From positions 1-59,282 of the forward strand of contig JADJTX010000034.1 of NCBI GenBank assembly GCA_016710985.1: DNA of 59,282 nucleotides, in the 5' to 3' direction. The notes under the pieces are model-generated. The model worked only from the letters and a program-made list of their open reading frames with translations, was not told where the DNA came from and searched no databases. This document shows, piece by piece, positions 18,192 through 29,500 of the stretch. The position numbers and the translations under genes were made by a program. Positions within the stretch are counted from its first letter, which is position 1, and each line of letters starts with the position of its first letter. This DNA comes from Ignavibacteria bacterium (GTDB lineage Bacteria; Bacteroidota; Ignavibacteria; Tepidaquicellales; Tepidaquicellaceae).

Positions 18192-18795
18192 GAATAATAT
18201 CAGGACAGACTGGGTTAACAGTGATGTGAATCCTCCGAAATGGTTTAAGGATATAAAGAATTGTATGGTATCGGAAGCCGGCGGAAGATTCCGGTGAAAT
18301 TAATTTTAACAACAGGTATCTTAATTTCAACGGGAGTGTAGTAAGGAAAGAGGTTTCATGAAATTGAAAGCCTGATAATGATTATACATTTCAAAATGCA
18401 TTAATGATTACAGGGAATTTTATGGTAAGAACTTTTATAAAATTGAAACAACCGGATGGAAAATTTACTACGAACAGAGATTAAGAATTAAGCATTTCAT
18501 AACACATAAGCAGATCAGCTGGGAATATTTAAGAAAGCTTTATTATGCCAAAGGTGTGGAAGAGATTGATGATACTTGTTTCAATAATTTGTTAAATATT
18601 CAAACGGAAAATTCAAAGAAGAAATCCTGGTTTGGAAATGTGAACAGCACTTTGTCAGAATTAAATAAATATCCTATAAAAAAATATTCTCCCGAGGAAA
18701 TGAATATCAAAACGATACCGATGTTTTGGAAATTGAGAGATTACAGGGAAAGTTAAATGAAATAATTAGAGTAAAAATAAGTATAAAAAAGCTCA
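18192..18795 (+). pseudogene. rest of GT2-like module 2, decayed
   Basis: Several frames in turn give WVNSDVNPPKWFKDIKN, FNNRYLNFNGSVVRKEV, YKIETTGWKIYYEQRLRIKHFI and ISWEYLRKLYYAKGVEEIDD (the last in the open stretch 18556-18756). These correspond in order to the PEWF, WYDSRLKLKHFI and WKYLRKLFRGFG blocks of intact modules. At least four shifts occur in 600 bp. Confidence 0.6.
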
Positions 18796-18879
18796 ATTGG
18801 GTAAAATCACGAATATAATGGAAACGGAATAAAAATACAGATCTCAACTAATGGACAAAGTTAATAAGAAAATCGTGAA

Positions 18880-19442
18880 GGTGTTTCAATAGTAATTTGC
18901 TGTTTCAACAGCTCTCTGTTTGCCTGAAACATTAAAACATCTTCACGCAAAATGTACCGGATGATATTCCATGGGAAGTAATTGTTGTAGATAATGCTTC
19001 TACGGATAATACAGAAGCTGCTCAAAAGATCTGGGATAAATACAATTGCCTGGCATCTTTTAAGGTAGTTAAAGAACAGGAGCCGGGCCTGAGTGCGGCA
19101 AGATTAAAAGGATTTAATACAGCAAAATATGAATATGTAGTTTTATGTGATGATGATAACAGGCTGCAAAAGGATTTTGTAAAAAATGCTTATGATATCA
19201 TGAGAAGCAATGATGAGATTGGAGTATTAGGAGGTCAAAGCAAAGCTGAATTTGATAAAATAGAACCAAATGGTTTAAAGACTGGCAAAACAGCTATGCG
19301 ATAGGCAAACAATACGAATCAAACGGAGATATTACTGATACACGAGGTTATGTCTGGGGAGCTTCAATGGTAGTGAGAAGAGAGGCATTTCAAAATTTAC
19401 TATCAAAAGGTTTTAAATCTTTATTGACTGACAGGAAAGGAA
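18880..19442 (+). pseudogene. N-terminal part of GT2 module 3, frameshifted
   Basis: GVSIVICCFNSS, then after a shift PWEVIVVDNASTDNTEAAQK, then GLSAARLKGFNTAKYEYVVLCDDDNRL with a canonical DDDN metal site. GVLGGQSKAEFDKIEP and, after another shift near 19265, WFKDWQNSYAIGKQYESNGD follow, then GYVWGASMVVRREAF and GFKSLLTDRKGN. A further shift near 19440 joins it to the open frame that starts at 19443. The catalytic motifs are intact in sequence, so a corrected assembly could give an active domain. Confidence 0.7.
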
Positions 19443-20462
19443 ATGTTTATCTTCGGAGGCGATACTGAAATTTGTTATGCATTAAGAAATGAAGGCTGGA
19501 AGATCTGGTATGACTCACGTTTAAAATTCAAGCATTATATTTCCGGTAAACGGCTTGACTGGAAATATTTAAGAAAACTTTTCAGAGGATTTGGTCAGGC
19601 ATCACCCGGTCTTGATCATTATTTGATCAGATCAAAGTTAGATTCAGGATCAGTCGTTTCAAAATCAGTTAGAAAAGAACTGTACAGTATCCTTGATACT
19701 TTAAGAAAAACAAGAATCAAAAAACTACTGACCTACAATAGGGAAAGAACCGGAGATACTGATATCCCGATGATTGAATACTGTATCGGAAGAGCGGAAG
19801 GATTACTAAAAACGCGAAAGTCTTATAACAGTGGAATTAAATTATTAAAAAAGACGGCTCGAAAAAAAGATCTTAAATATCTTAAATCTGTGTTCCGAAA
19901 TCGTGACCACAACTTCCCCCGCTATAAGACAATTAAAAAGTTAAACGGAGTTTCAATAGTAATTTGCACATATAATGGAGGGGAGAGATTACCGGACACG
20001 ATCAGGCATATAGCAAAGCAAAAGACGGATCCACGGCTTTTGTGGGAGTTAATATTAGTTGACAATGCCTCAACAGACAATACAAAGCAGGCAACAATTG
20101 ACGAATGGAAGAAACATAAAATTAAAGCTAATCTGAGGATCGTTGATGAGTTCACACAGGGATTAAGCGCAGCCAGACATAAAGGGTTTGATACTGCTAA
20201 ATATGATTATATAGTCTTATGTGATGATGATAACTGGCTTGATGAAAATTTTGTTCAGACGACTTATGAAATAATGAGCAGCAATGATAAGATTGGAATA
20301 TTGGGAGGTCCTAATGAAGCATTATGTGAGCTTGAATCTCCTGAATGGTTCAAGTGGTTTCAGCAGGGATATGCCGCCGGCAAACAGGCGGATCTGGTAA
20401 CAGGAAAAGTATTGAAGGAAACATTACCTGGAAGAGGGGTTCGTCTGGGGGAGCCGGAATGA
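19443..20462 (+). CDS. GT2 module 3 C-terminus fused to module 4 N-terminus
   Basis: It opens with GGDTEICYALRNEGWKIWYDSRLKFKHYI and RLDWKYLRKLFRGFGQASPGLDHYL, the C-terminal half of one module. It passes GDTDIPMIEYCIGRAEGLL and the linker FRNRDHNFPRYKTIKK without a stop, then starts a new GT-A domain: NGVSIVICTYNGGERLP, LVDNASTDNTKQA, GLSAARHKGFDTAKYDYIVLCDDDNWL (canonical DDDN) and IGILGGPNEALCELESPEWF. The frame ends by a shift near 20435, and the protein continues in the next entry (VWGAGMIVRKTAL). This is the clearest piece of evidence that the modules form one polypeptide. Confidence 0.8.
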   Translation: MFIFGGDTEICYALRNEGWKIWYDSRLKFKHYISGKRLDWKYLRKLFRGFGQASPGLDHYLIRSKLDSGSVVSKSVRKELYSILDTLRKTRIKKLLTYNRERTGDTDIPMIEYCIGRAEGLLKTRKSYNSGIKLLKKTARKKDLKYLKSVFRNRDHNFPRYKTIKKLNGVSIVICTYNGGERLPDTIRHIAKQKTDPRLLWELILVDNASTDNTKQATIDEWKKHKIKANLRIVDEFTQGLSAARHKGFDTAKYDYIVLCDDDNWLDENFVQTTYEIMSSNDKIGILGGPNEALCELESPEWFKWFQQGYAAGKQADLVTGKVLKETLPGRGVRLGEPE

Positions 20463-22291
20463 TTGTAAGAAAAACTGCTTTGAAAAAATTGTATTCAAGA
20501 GGATTTAAATCCATGATGTCTGACAGGAAAGGAAACGAACTTTCATCAGGCGGTGATTCTGAACTTGGCTTTGCATTGGTCTTATCAGGATGGCAGGTAT
20601 GGTATGATACAAGACTGAAACTAAAACACTGCATGCCTGCAGGAAGAGTAACATGGAATTATCTGATTCGATTATTTCAGGGATTCGGGATCACTTCAGT
20701 CGGACTCGATCATTATGAAAAGGCAATCAAAGCCGGGAGAGCAGATACTACCCCTGATGAAGTTAATAAAGAAAACTGGAAATTTGAATATAAGAAGACT
20801 CTTAAAGAAATACGGAAGTATGGATTAAAAAGAATTTTGTCGTTAAGATTTTCACAGGATAACAATACGCAAATCCCAATGCTTGAATATCATATTTCCA
20901 GCCTAAAAGAATTATGCAGAGTAAAAAAAGAATATGATAAAGATACTGATGCAATAAAGAATGCCGTCTGGCGGGCTGACAACAAAGTATTAAAAGTTTC
21001 ACATAGAAAATTCATTGAAACTGAAAATGATTTCCGGTACGGATGGCCATGGAGAGACGAAACCCGGAGTAAAACATTAAATCTAAAAAAGTATCCGAAG
21101 ATAAGCATCTTATCGCCTTCATTTAATTCGGAGAACACAATAGAGAAAGCAATACTAAGTGTACTGAGGCAGGGATACGAAAATTTTGAACACATTATTT
21201 ATGACGGCGGATCGACAGACGGTACCATTGAAATTCTTAAAAAATATCCTCATCTGACCTGGATTTCCGAACCTGACAAAGGTCAATGTGATGCTATGAA
21301 CAAAGCATTTGAAAAGTCAACCGGGGAAATCATAGCTTATCTTAACGTTGATGATTATTTCCAGCGTGGGGTATTCCAAAAAATTGCAAAAGCGTTTGAA
21401 GAAAATCCTGATGCAGAAATGGTAGTAGGAAATTTGTATTTTGAATTTGATGATCATACCTTTATCAGAAAGCCTGAGATCGAATATAAAAAGATAATGC
21501 AGCCCTTTAAGTATATTTTCCCGATCAACCCGGTGAGCTATTTTTATAAACGGAGTGTACAGACTGAAGCAGGTCCGTTCCCTCTTGATAATCATTACAC
21601 TATGGATTACTGGTTTCTTTTAAAAGCTTATCAGAACCATAAGATCATCAAGATCGAAGATTATCTTGGCACATTCTGCATGAATGGCTTTAATAAAACT
21701 TCAGGCGCAGACAACAGAAAAAATACTCACTACAGAGTTATTGAGCATTGCTGGAAATATGACAGAAAGAATCTTCCTTCATATTTATTAAGTTACTACA
21801 AGTTCTATTATTATGAAAAGCCGCCGTACAATTTAACAAAACTATATCACAATTTAAGAAAGAATGCCGGAAGAATGGTTTCTGTTTTAACACTTAAGAA
21901 GAACAAATATTATTCCGAGAAAATGCTTCATTCATCCAGGTCAAATTACTACATGAACCGGAGAGCAAGAGCATTTTCCGGACTAATAGCTTCATTTTTT
22001 ATTTATCCTAAAGGACTTACACATAGATCCAGACAAAGTATGCTCGCTTATACTTTACTAGGAAAAAATTATACTGAAAAAGCAAAAATTGCATACTTCT
22101 TTTTTACAACACCGCCTGGATTACCACTGGCAAATAAGATTCATTATTACTCTAATGAATTCAAAAAGTCGGGGAAAACCGTTAAAGGAAATTCTTTGCT
22201 GTTTCTGACATTTATTGTATCTCCTAATTTCATTTTCAAACAATGGAAAAGCAAAAAGTCACCTGATAAAGAAACATATTTTATTATTTAA
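20345..22291 (+). CDS. GT2 module 4 C-terminus, GT2 module 5, and helical tail repeat
   Basis: Real coding in this frame starts near 20440 (VWGAGMIVRKTALKKLYSRG). SSGGDSELGFALVLSGWQVWYDTRLKLKH and VTWNYLIRLFQGFG complete module 4. From about residue 250 a different GT2 begins: YPKISILSPSFNSENTIEKAIL, YDGGSTDGTIEILKKY, WISEPDKGQCDAMNKAF and IIAYLNVDDYFQ (metal site), then NPVSYFYKRSV and TMDYWFLLKAYQ. This subfamily resembles WcaA-like polymer transferases. The last about 130 residues form a basic tail (AFSGLIASFFIYPKGLTHRSR, NKIHYYSNEFKKSGKTVKGN) that recurs in the next entry. The first 90 nt overlap the previous frame only because of the shift. Confidence 0.8.
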   Translation: MVQVVSAGICRRQTGGSGNRKSIEGNITWKRGSSGGAGMIVRKTALKKLYSRGFKSMMSDRKGNELSSGGDSELGFALVLSGWQVWYDTRLKLKHCMPAGRVTWNYLIRLFQGFGITSVGLDHYEKAIKAGRADTTPDEVNKENWKFEYKKTLKEIRKYGLKRILSLRFSQDNNTQIPMLEYHISSLKELCRVKKEYDKDTDAIKNAVWRADNKVLKVSHRKFIETENDFRYGWPWRDETRSKTLNLKKYPKISILSPSFNSENTIEKAILSVLRQGYENFEHIIYDGGSTDGTIEILKKYPHLTWISEPDKGQCDAMNKAFEKSTGEIIAYLNVDDYFQRGVFQKIAKAFEENPDAEMVVGNLYFEFDDHTFIRKPEIEYKKIMQPFKYIFPINPVSYFYKRSVQTEAGPFPLDNHYTMDYWFLLKAYQNHKIIKIEDYLGTFCMNGFNKTSGADNRKNTHYRVIEHCWKYDRKNLPSYLLSYYKFYYYEKPPYNLTKLYHNLRKNAGRMVSVLTLKKNKYYSEKMLHSSRSNYYMNRRARAFSGLIASFFIYPKGLTHRSRQSMLAYTLLGKNYTEKAKIAYFFFTTPPGLPLANKIHYYSNEFKKSGKTVKGNSLLFLTFIVSPNFIFKQWKSKKSPDKETYFII

Positions 22292-23099
22292 ATCCGCTTA
22301 ACTGGATAAGAATTTTTATCAACTTTTTCAGACACAGAAAATACAAACATATCTCTTTCAATTTATATAATAAAGCAGGTGAAAATATTATTACCGTAAA
22401 AACTTCAGCGCAACGATATTAATATGATGTCTTTTCTAATCTATCCTTTGTCAGTTAAAAAGAGACAAGATTAAATTTATTTTGCTATTCTTTTTTTGGC
22501 AACAAACTTATGGAGAATTTATTATTGCAAAACATTTATATCAGGACAATCCTGAATATTCATTTGCTCATAAGCTGAATTATTACGGGAATGAGTTGAG
22601 AAAACAGGACTTTACTTTAAAAGGTAATATAATATTAATTTTTGCCTACATTTTTTCACCAAAATATATTTCAAAAAGGGAAAAAATAAAGAAATCAAAC
22701 GTTGTTTATGTTTCAAATATTATTGAGACAAAAAGCAAAACCTCTTTAAACCCGTCAAGGCTCTTACAAAGTTCGATCAGTAGTTTAAGGCAAATACGAT
22801 CAGAAACCGGAAACATAGGGACTCATTTTAAGAACACAAAGGAAATATTTAAATACCGTATCCAATCCGCATATCATTATTTCAAATACCGGAAATTTAA
22901 GGCTAAATCCAAACTACTGTATGCACAGGCAATTGAAAATTACAACAATAAGAAAAGATTAGATACTATATTATCTTTAATTCCTTCATATCTTTTATAC
23001 CCCGTGTCAATTTTTAACAGGAACAAAATGAGCTTAATGATAAATTCACTGCTCGGAGATTCATTTAAGAAAAAAATAAAAACTACAGTCAAAAAATAA
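22292..23099 (+). CDS. tail-repeat protein segment following the GT2 array
   Basis: The open frame 22482-23099 (205 codons) begins in the middle of a repeat unit. YGEFIIAKHLYQDN, FAHKLNYYGNELRKQDFTLKGN and IFAYIFSPKYISK line up with the tail of the previous protein (LANKIHYYSNEFKKSGKTVKGN, LTFIVSPNFIFKQ). A further half-unit follows (IENYNNKKRLDTILSLIPSYLLYP, NKMSLMINSLLGDSFKK). Between 22292 and 22481 other frames read NPLNWIRIFINFFRHRKYKH and LFLIYPLSVKKRDK, the missing front of the unit. So the tail module occurs two to three times. It is basic, mostly helical, and has no recognised domain. Confidence 0.6.
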
Positions 23100-23174
23100 A
23101 ATATCAGCAATTTTTTTGTCAGGAATTATTTTAAATTGAAAAAATATTTCTCTGAGAATAAGTAAAAATGATAA

Positions 23175-24239
23175 ATGTCAAAAGGTGTATCCATAGTGAT
23201 CTGCTGTTATAACAGCTCAAAGCTTCTCCCGGATACATTGAAATTCATATCCGGACAGTCTGCGCCTGCTGATATTCCTTTTGAAGTCATCGTTATTGAT
23301 AATAATTCAACTGATGATACTTCTGAAACAGCTGAGAACTTTCTTTCAAATCTTAAGCCGGCAGTACCTTACAAAATTCTTGTACAGAAAATACAGGGAT
23401 TATCATCAGCGAGGAAAATGGGATTTGATAATTCAGATTATGAGTACATAATTTTCTGTGACGATGATAACCGGTTAGCCAGTGACTATGTTGAGATGAG
23501 TTATAATATAATGGAACAGAATGAAAAAATAGGAGCGTTGGGAGGTGACAGTACAGCAGTCACTGACGGAAAATTTACCGATTGGTTTGAAAAATTTCAG
23601 CAAAGCTATTCAGTCGGAAAGCAGGCTGAAAAAAGCGGGAATAAAACATGGGACAACAGTGCATTATGGGGAGCCGGAATGGTTGTAAGAAAGTCCGCTT
23701 TAAATGAATTATTCTCAAACGGATACAGATCTTTGTTGTCAGACAGGAAAAAGAACACGCTTACTTCTGGCGGTGACATTGAATTATGCTACGCATTAAG
23801 ACTTGCAGGTTGGGAGATTTGGTATGATTCTTCATTAAAGCTAAAACATTTTATTCCCCGGCAGAGACTTAACTGGAAATACCTGAGAAAATTAAACAGA
23901 GGATTCGGCGCACAGAAGGCTGATTTAGATCCATACCTTAAAGCCTTTGAGGAAGTGTCAGATAAATCAGTTCCGGAGCAAAGTCAGCAGTGGCTTCATC
24001 AAAGTCTTTTACTCATGAAAAAATTGAGAGGATATGGATTTAGAAAACTGTTAAAATTCAATTCGGCTTCCGAAGGTGATCCTGAAATTCTTCGTATTGA
24101 AAAAACACTGGGAAGATTATCTGAGCTGTTAAAGATCAGGGGAGAATATGATAAGAGGATAAATTCAGTCAGGAATGCTGCATGGCGGAAAGTATTGTTA
24201 ATTGAACATTCTAAACTAAAGTCTTCTGATGAATCCTGA
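23175..24239 (+). CDS. family 2 glycosyltransferase (intact single-module paralog)
   Basis: An intact 354-aa copy of the module repeated upstream. GVSIVICCYNSSKLLPDTL, FEVIVIDNNSTDDTSETAE, GLSSARKMGFDNSDYEYIIFCDDDNRLASDYV (metal site), GALGGDSTAV, WGAGMVVRKSAL, TSGGDIELCYALRLAGWEIWYDS, LKHFIPRQRLNWKYLRKLNRGFG and a C-terminal IEKTLGRLSELLKI. The ATG at 23175 fits, since the first strand follows at residue 3. It serves as the reference for reading the broken modules at 16.7-21 kb. It overlaps the next gene by 11 bp and is therefore coupled to it. The donor and acceptor sugars are unknown. Confidence 0.88.
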   Translation: MSKGVSIVICCYNSSKLLPDTLKFISGQSAPADIPFEVIVIDNNSTDDTSETAENFLSNLKPAVPYKILVQKIQGLSSARKMGFDNSDYEYIIFCDDDNRLASDYVEMSYNIMEQNEKIGALGGDSTAVTDGKFTDWFEKFQQSYSVGKQAEKSGNKTWDNSALWGAGMVVRKSALNELFSNGYRSLLSDRKKNTLTSGGDIELCYALRLAGWEIWYDSSLKLKHFIPRQRLNWKYLRKLNRGFGAQKADLDPYLKAFEEVSDKSVPEQSQQWLHQSLLLMKKLRGYGFRKLLKFNSASEGDPEILRIEKTLGRLSELLKIRGEYDKRINSVRNAAWRKVLLIEHSKLKSSDES

Positions 24240-25212
24240 AATTTCTGTAATAACGACAGTTTACAACTGTGAAGAATATTTAGAGGAATCAATTCAAAGC
24301 ATACTGAATCAGTCATATAAAAATTTTGAATACATCATAGTTAATGACGGCTCTTCTGATAAGACTCCTGCAATAATTACTAAATATGCCGCAAGAGATA
24401 AAAGAATAAAGGTAATTAATAATATTGAAAATTCAGGAAGGGTAAAGTCACTCAATTCCGCGCTGGGAATTGCCGAAGGGAAATATATTGCAATACATGA
24501 TGCTGATGACATATCCCTTCCGGCGAGGCTTGACCTTCAGCTGTCATTTCTAAAAAAAAATCCTGACTATGTACTTGCAGGTTCAGATGTAATAGTGATT
24601 GATGAAGCAGGAGAAATATTGTCAAATCCGGTCCGTCCTGAGAAGGATCCGGAGGCAAAATTCAGTCTGATCTTCAGATGTACATTTGCCAATCCGAGTA
24701 TAATGTTCAGAAGAAATATTCTCAGTGAATTTGGAATTTCTTATGAAGATGACTTTTTACATGCTGAAGATTTCAGAATGATCACATTGATAAGCCGTCA
24801 TGGGAAAGTATATAACATGAAAGATAAGCTGATAAAATACAGAAAGCATGGAAGCAATAACAGCTCTGTCAACTCTAAAACACTAAGCAATGCGAGCATC
24901 AGAATTGTTAAGGAAAATTTATCGGGTTTAGGTTTTTCAGTAAGTGAAGATCAGGTAAAGAGGATACGTAATTTAATCTCTTCAAGAGGTATTAACAGCG
25001 AGTTCATTCTGGAAGACGTAAAACTGATCTTTAAGATCATAAAGAAATTCCAGAAACTTAACAAACCCGGAAGAAACGAGGAAATATTGAAGACATTAAG
25101 AAGAATGTCAAAGTGGCTGGGCAGAAAAAACATTATAACAAATCCTGAGTATCTTAAACTTCAGTTTTACATCTTGACTTATTACTTTAAACAAGCTAAT
25201 TTTAAGCAATAG
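24229..25212 (+). CDS. family 2 glycosyltransferase
   Basis: 327 aa, intact. PEISVITTVYNCEEYLEESI, YIIVNDGSSDKTPAII, SGRVKSLNSALGIAEGKYIAIHDADDISLP (DADD metal site), GSDVIVIDEAGEI, FANPSIMFRRNIL, FLHAEDFRMITLISRHG and YRKHGSNNSSV are the standard order for EPS and O-antigen GT2 enzymes. The ATG lies inside the end of the previous gene. After its stop there is a 258-bp AT-rich gap, so the transcript may end or restart there, although I see no strong hairpin. Confidence 0.9.
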   Translation: MNPEISVITTVYNCEEYLEESIQSILNQSYKNFEYIIVNDGSSDKTPAIITKYAARDKRIKVINNIENSGRVKSLNSALGIAEGKYIAIHDADDISLPARLDLQLSFLKKNPDYVLAGSDVIVIDEAGEILSNPVRPEKDPEAKFSLIFRCTFANPSIMFRRNILSEFGISYEDDFLHAEDFRMITLISRHGKVYNMKDKLIKYRKHGSNNSSVNSKTLSNASIRIVKENLSGLGFSVSEDQVKRIRNLISSRGINSEFILEDVKLIFKIIKKFQKLNKPGRNEEILKTLRRMSKWLGRKNIITNPEYLKLQFYILTYYFKQANFKQ

Positions 25213-25470
25213 AATTAGTGTTACAATATTTTCGTGTAAAATCATTTCATTTTAAATTTACCTTATAGAAAATCTTTTACCTGCTTAAAAGTAACAGGAA
25301 TTTTTTATCCTAATATACACTTTAATCTCTGTACACGAAGTAAAATACGGAAACAGAAAAGTCCGGATCACGCATTTAATCTTTTTTAGCTCAAATAATT
25401 TAGTTAATTTATTTATAAATAATAATTTTATACATTATTTCCGTTTATATAAACCGGAAGCTAATCAGAC

Positions 25471-26457
25471 ATGACAGGTTCAAAAAACAAACTTGTTTCT
25501 GTAATAATCCCATACTACAACCGGATCGGACTTTTAAAAGAATCCATTAATTCAGTTATTAAGCAGACTTACAAACCAATTGAGCTTATACTTGTAGATG
25601 ATTTTTCAGCCGAAAAATTTGAAATTGAATCTTTAAACATTAAAAATACAAAGGAATTCAGTGTAAAAATAGTAAGGAATGAAAATAACATTGGACCGGG
25701 ATTATCACGTGAAACAGGGAGGTTAGTGGCAAAGGGAGATTATTTAGCCTACCTGGATTCAGATGATTTCTGGAATGAAGGATTTCTGGAAAAGCTTATT
25801 TCTTATCTTGATAATAATGAGGAAGTTGGAATGGCATACTGTAAGACCATGCTGATAAGAACAGCGGGCAATTTTTAAGAAATAAAAACGACAACTCTTT
25901 TGACAGTATTGTCCCCGATTCTTTTTGATAATCACGGCAGACCCTGGGCTACAGGCGCTTGCGTATGGAAAAGGGAAATGGTTAACAAAATAGGACCCTG
26001 GTCTGAGGCTAGAATATGGGAAGATTATGAGTATGATGTAAGAGCAGCCATTATCAACAACAAGATCATTCATGTTCCTGAAGTTTTGTTTTATGTAAAT
26101 ATGGACTCAAAGGAAAAAATTTCACTTATAAAGAATACCAAGGAAATGATAAGTGATAAGGCAAATTCCATATTAAACATTGCCCGTTACTTAAGGAACT
26201 CCAGATTTTTTAAGGAAACGGATATTCAAAAAAGAATAATGTATTATCTTTTGACTTCATGCGCCACTTTATCCGATAATAGATCAAGTAAGAAAACCAT
26301 TTCAAGTTTATTCAAAGAATATTATCTGTGGAAAGGGAAAAGTTTAAATATTGTGAATGCCTTAACATTAATATCTCCTCCAAAGGTGAATTCAAAGATA
26401 TATCGTAAAATAAGGCAGTTTTTTGCCTGCTTCGTTTCAGCCGGCATTTTGTTTTAA
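25471..26457 (+). pseudogene. family 2 glycosyltransferase, two close frameshifts
   Basis: The first part has NKLVSVIIPYYNRIGLLKESI, LILVDDFSAEKF, NIGPGLSRETGRLVAKGDYLAYLDSDDFW (DSDD metal site) and GMAYCKTMLIRTAGNF, then stops at 25878. Another frame reads LRNKNDNSFDSIVP, and the final frame (about 25905-26457) reads ILFDNHGRPWATGACVWKREM, IGPWSEARIWEDYEYDVRA and VPEVLFYVN. Joined, this is a normal GT2 of about 328 aa, with two one- or two-base errors within 35 bp. It is the last glycosyltransferase before the peptidase pair. Confidence 0.8.
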
Positions 26458-26508
26458 ACTGAATTACAATTAGATTCAATATTAGTTAAAAATATTGCAG
26501 AAAATAAA

Positions 26509-29500
26509 ATGATTACAATGTTCAAAAAAGTCCTCTTCTATACAGCATTAATCCTGATTGTAAATTCCGGTCTTTCAATCGCACAGAATTTTAACTGGAT
26601 CACTCCTAACAAAACTTATTTGAAAGTATCTGTGATAAATGACGGGGTAAACAGAATCAATAAACCGGATTTTGTGAGTGCAGGAATAAATACCGGCTCC
26701 GTGGATCCAAGAACAGTAAAAGTTTTACATAACGGAAGCGAAATTCCGATTTATTTTTCGGGTGAACAGGATGGTGTTTTTAATGACGGCGATTATTTTG
26801 ATTTTTACGGAACACGAAATTACGGCGGCATTACAAATACTTATAATCAGCTTAACATAGTAGTATATACGACTAATGAGTATTATAATGAATACTCCGA
26901 TACAAATGTTTACTGGATAGACTGGGGCGGAGCAAATGGAAAAAGGTTTATAAATTCAAATAATACAACCACTAATTTATACCCTTCAGATTTTTATTTT
27001 CAGCAAATTCATTTTGAAAAAGATAAATTATACTATCAGGGAGAAAATATATCCGGAAGTGATACAAGATACCTCAACACTGAAAAATTCAGGGGTGAGG
27101 GATGGTACTGGACAACACTCACGAATAATATGACCATAAGCGATACCTTTTCAATACCGGGACTTTATACTTCACCTGGAAATGCATCCATTAGAGTTTT
27201 TGCTTATCCGGTAAACGGAAGCTCAAGCATTGCCAATGAACATGCTCTAGAAGTATATGTAAACGGAAATCTTGCGGGAACATTATACTCTGATAATACC
27301 ACTACTTTTGATCTGAAAAGAATTGATACCACTATAACCTTTTCAAGTTCTTTCTTATCAGCATCTTCAGTAAATAACATTAACATAAAGTATATTTCAG
27401 CTGCCGGATTCGGCGGTGTAATGCTTTTTGATCTGTTTGAACTTAGCTATCCAAAATCATTTAAACTCATTGATAATAAACTTTCTGCTGATCTGAGTTC
27501 TGCCGATACAACTTCAAAGTTATTCAGAATCGCCGGTTTTAATCCATCAAATACAATAAATATTTACGATGTACGAAACGGAATAAGAATCCCTGATTTT
27601 ACAAATAATAGCGACACATTAAAATTTACTGCGAAAAATAATGCACAACTGGAAATTGTAAATGATTCCATACGCAATAAACCATTTAGAATCGTTCAGA
27701 GACAGGTGCCCGACCTTGTATCAGGTACAAACGGCGCAGACTATCTGCTTGTTTATCACAATGAATTTTTAGCTCAGGCGGAACAGTTAAGAGCTTACAG
27801 GCAATCTCAGGATAATTTCCGTTCTGTGAAAACTGATATCCGGGATATTTATGATATTTTTAATTACGGTAAGGATGATCCAATTGCTCTGAAACGCTAT
27901 GTAAAATATGTGAATGACACCTGGCAGCTGCCCAAGGTTAAATATGTTTCTTTATTTGGAAGAGGTTCTCTTGATCCGAAGATCAATTCAGCAAATTCCA
28001 GTTTCGGAAAGAACTATATACCTGTCTATGGCAATCCCCCGACAGACGGATATTTTTCAAATTTCAATGTCGGCACATTCTTCTACTATGATATGGTTGC
28101 AATAGGAAGAATTCCTTGTTACAGTACTTCAGAAGCGCAGACAATGGTTGATAAAATTATTGCATACGAAAATGAACCACCTGAGAGATGGTGGAAAACT
28201 TTCACTTACATTACCGGCGGATCCACGCCTGCTGAACAGCAGTCTTATCAGCAAAGATCTAATTTTGAATCTAACCAGTATGTTACAGGTTGTCCGATTG
28301 CAGGTGAGTCCGTTAAAATATACCGATCCGATTCATCAGGTCAGAACACATTCAATTATGCTGATTCAATAAAGAATACTATTAACCGGGGAACACTGTT
28401 TGTAAACTTCAGAGGTCATGCCGGAAGTCATGACTGGGAAGTAGGAATGCATGATCCCAATGTATTGAGCAACGGTAACAGGCTCCCATTGGTTCTGAGT
28501 CTGACCTGCTTTACCGGTGAGAATTCGAAGTCTGAATTCAGAGGTTTCGGGGAAAAGTTCATGTATCTCAGTGGCAAAGGTTCCATTGGTTTTGTAAGTA
28601 CTACAGGCTGGAGTTTTGAATCTGCAGGAAATGATTTTGGAACATACATTATTCAATCTATTAAAATTGACAGTAATAGAAGAATGGGTGATCTTACAAA
28701 AGCTGCCGGTAAAATTATGAGCATGGATTCCCTGTTTTTTGCCCAAAGACATACTGTAAATTGTTACAAACTTTTAGGCGATCCTGCGGTGAAATTAAAA
28801 TTACCCAGAACACCTGAATTTGTAATCACTGACCGGGATTATAAGCTTACACCCGAATCAATTACTCTTAATGAACCAATCACTCTTAAAATTACTCCGA
28901 AAAATTTCGGGACCTGCGCTGATACCTGCATAATAAGATTTCAGATAAAGAAGAACAGTGTTAGTTATTCCATTAAAGACACAGCTTACCGTAATTTCAA
29001 ATTTCTTGATACTGTATTATATAGTTTCAAAATTGATACACCGGGTGTTTATACAATGACAGTCACTTTAGACCAGAATAACAGATATCCTTTTGAAGAT
29101 GAATCCAATAATACAATTACATTTAACATTCCTTATAAAGAGTATTCTTATTTGCCCCTAAAACCGGTAAGTAATTCAATTTCATATAACGACAGTATTG
29201 AATTTTCGGGTTTAAATCCCGGATTGGATTTTACTCAGAATAATGTAAGGGTAATGCTTCAGCTTGATACTAACAGCCAGTTCAATTCTCCTGTATTGCG
29301 GACATTTGCAAATAATAATTTAGCAGGAACAGTTACTAAGTTCAGGACTTTGTTACCTGTTTTGGTGAACAACACTATTTATTACTGGAGAACAAATTCC
29401 ATAATTAATAATGATTCGACAGGATGGACAAAGACCCTAAGCTTTAATTATAACAACGGCTTACCCATGGCTGAAGAGCAGGAAGACAGATATATTTTTG

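Noticed and set aside
28366..28752. 128-codon antisense frame within the first C25 gene
   Set aside because: It lies opposite the catalytic domain, whose sequence is conserved with the second copy. It is a shadow frame.
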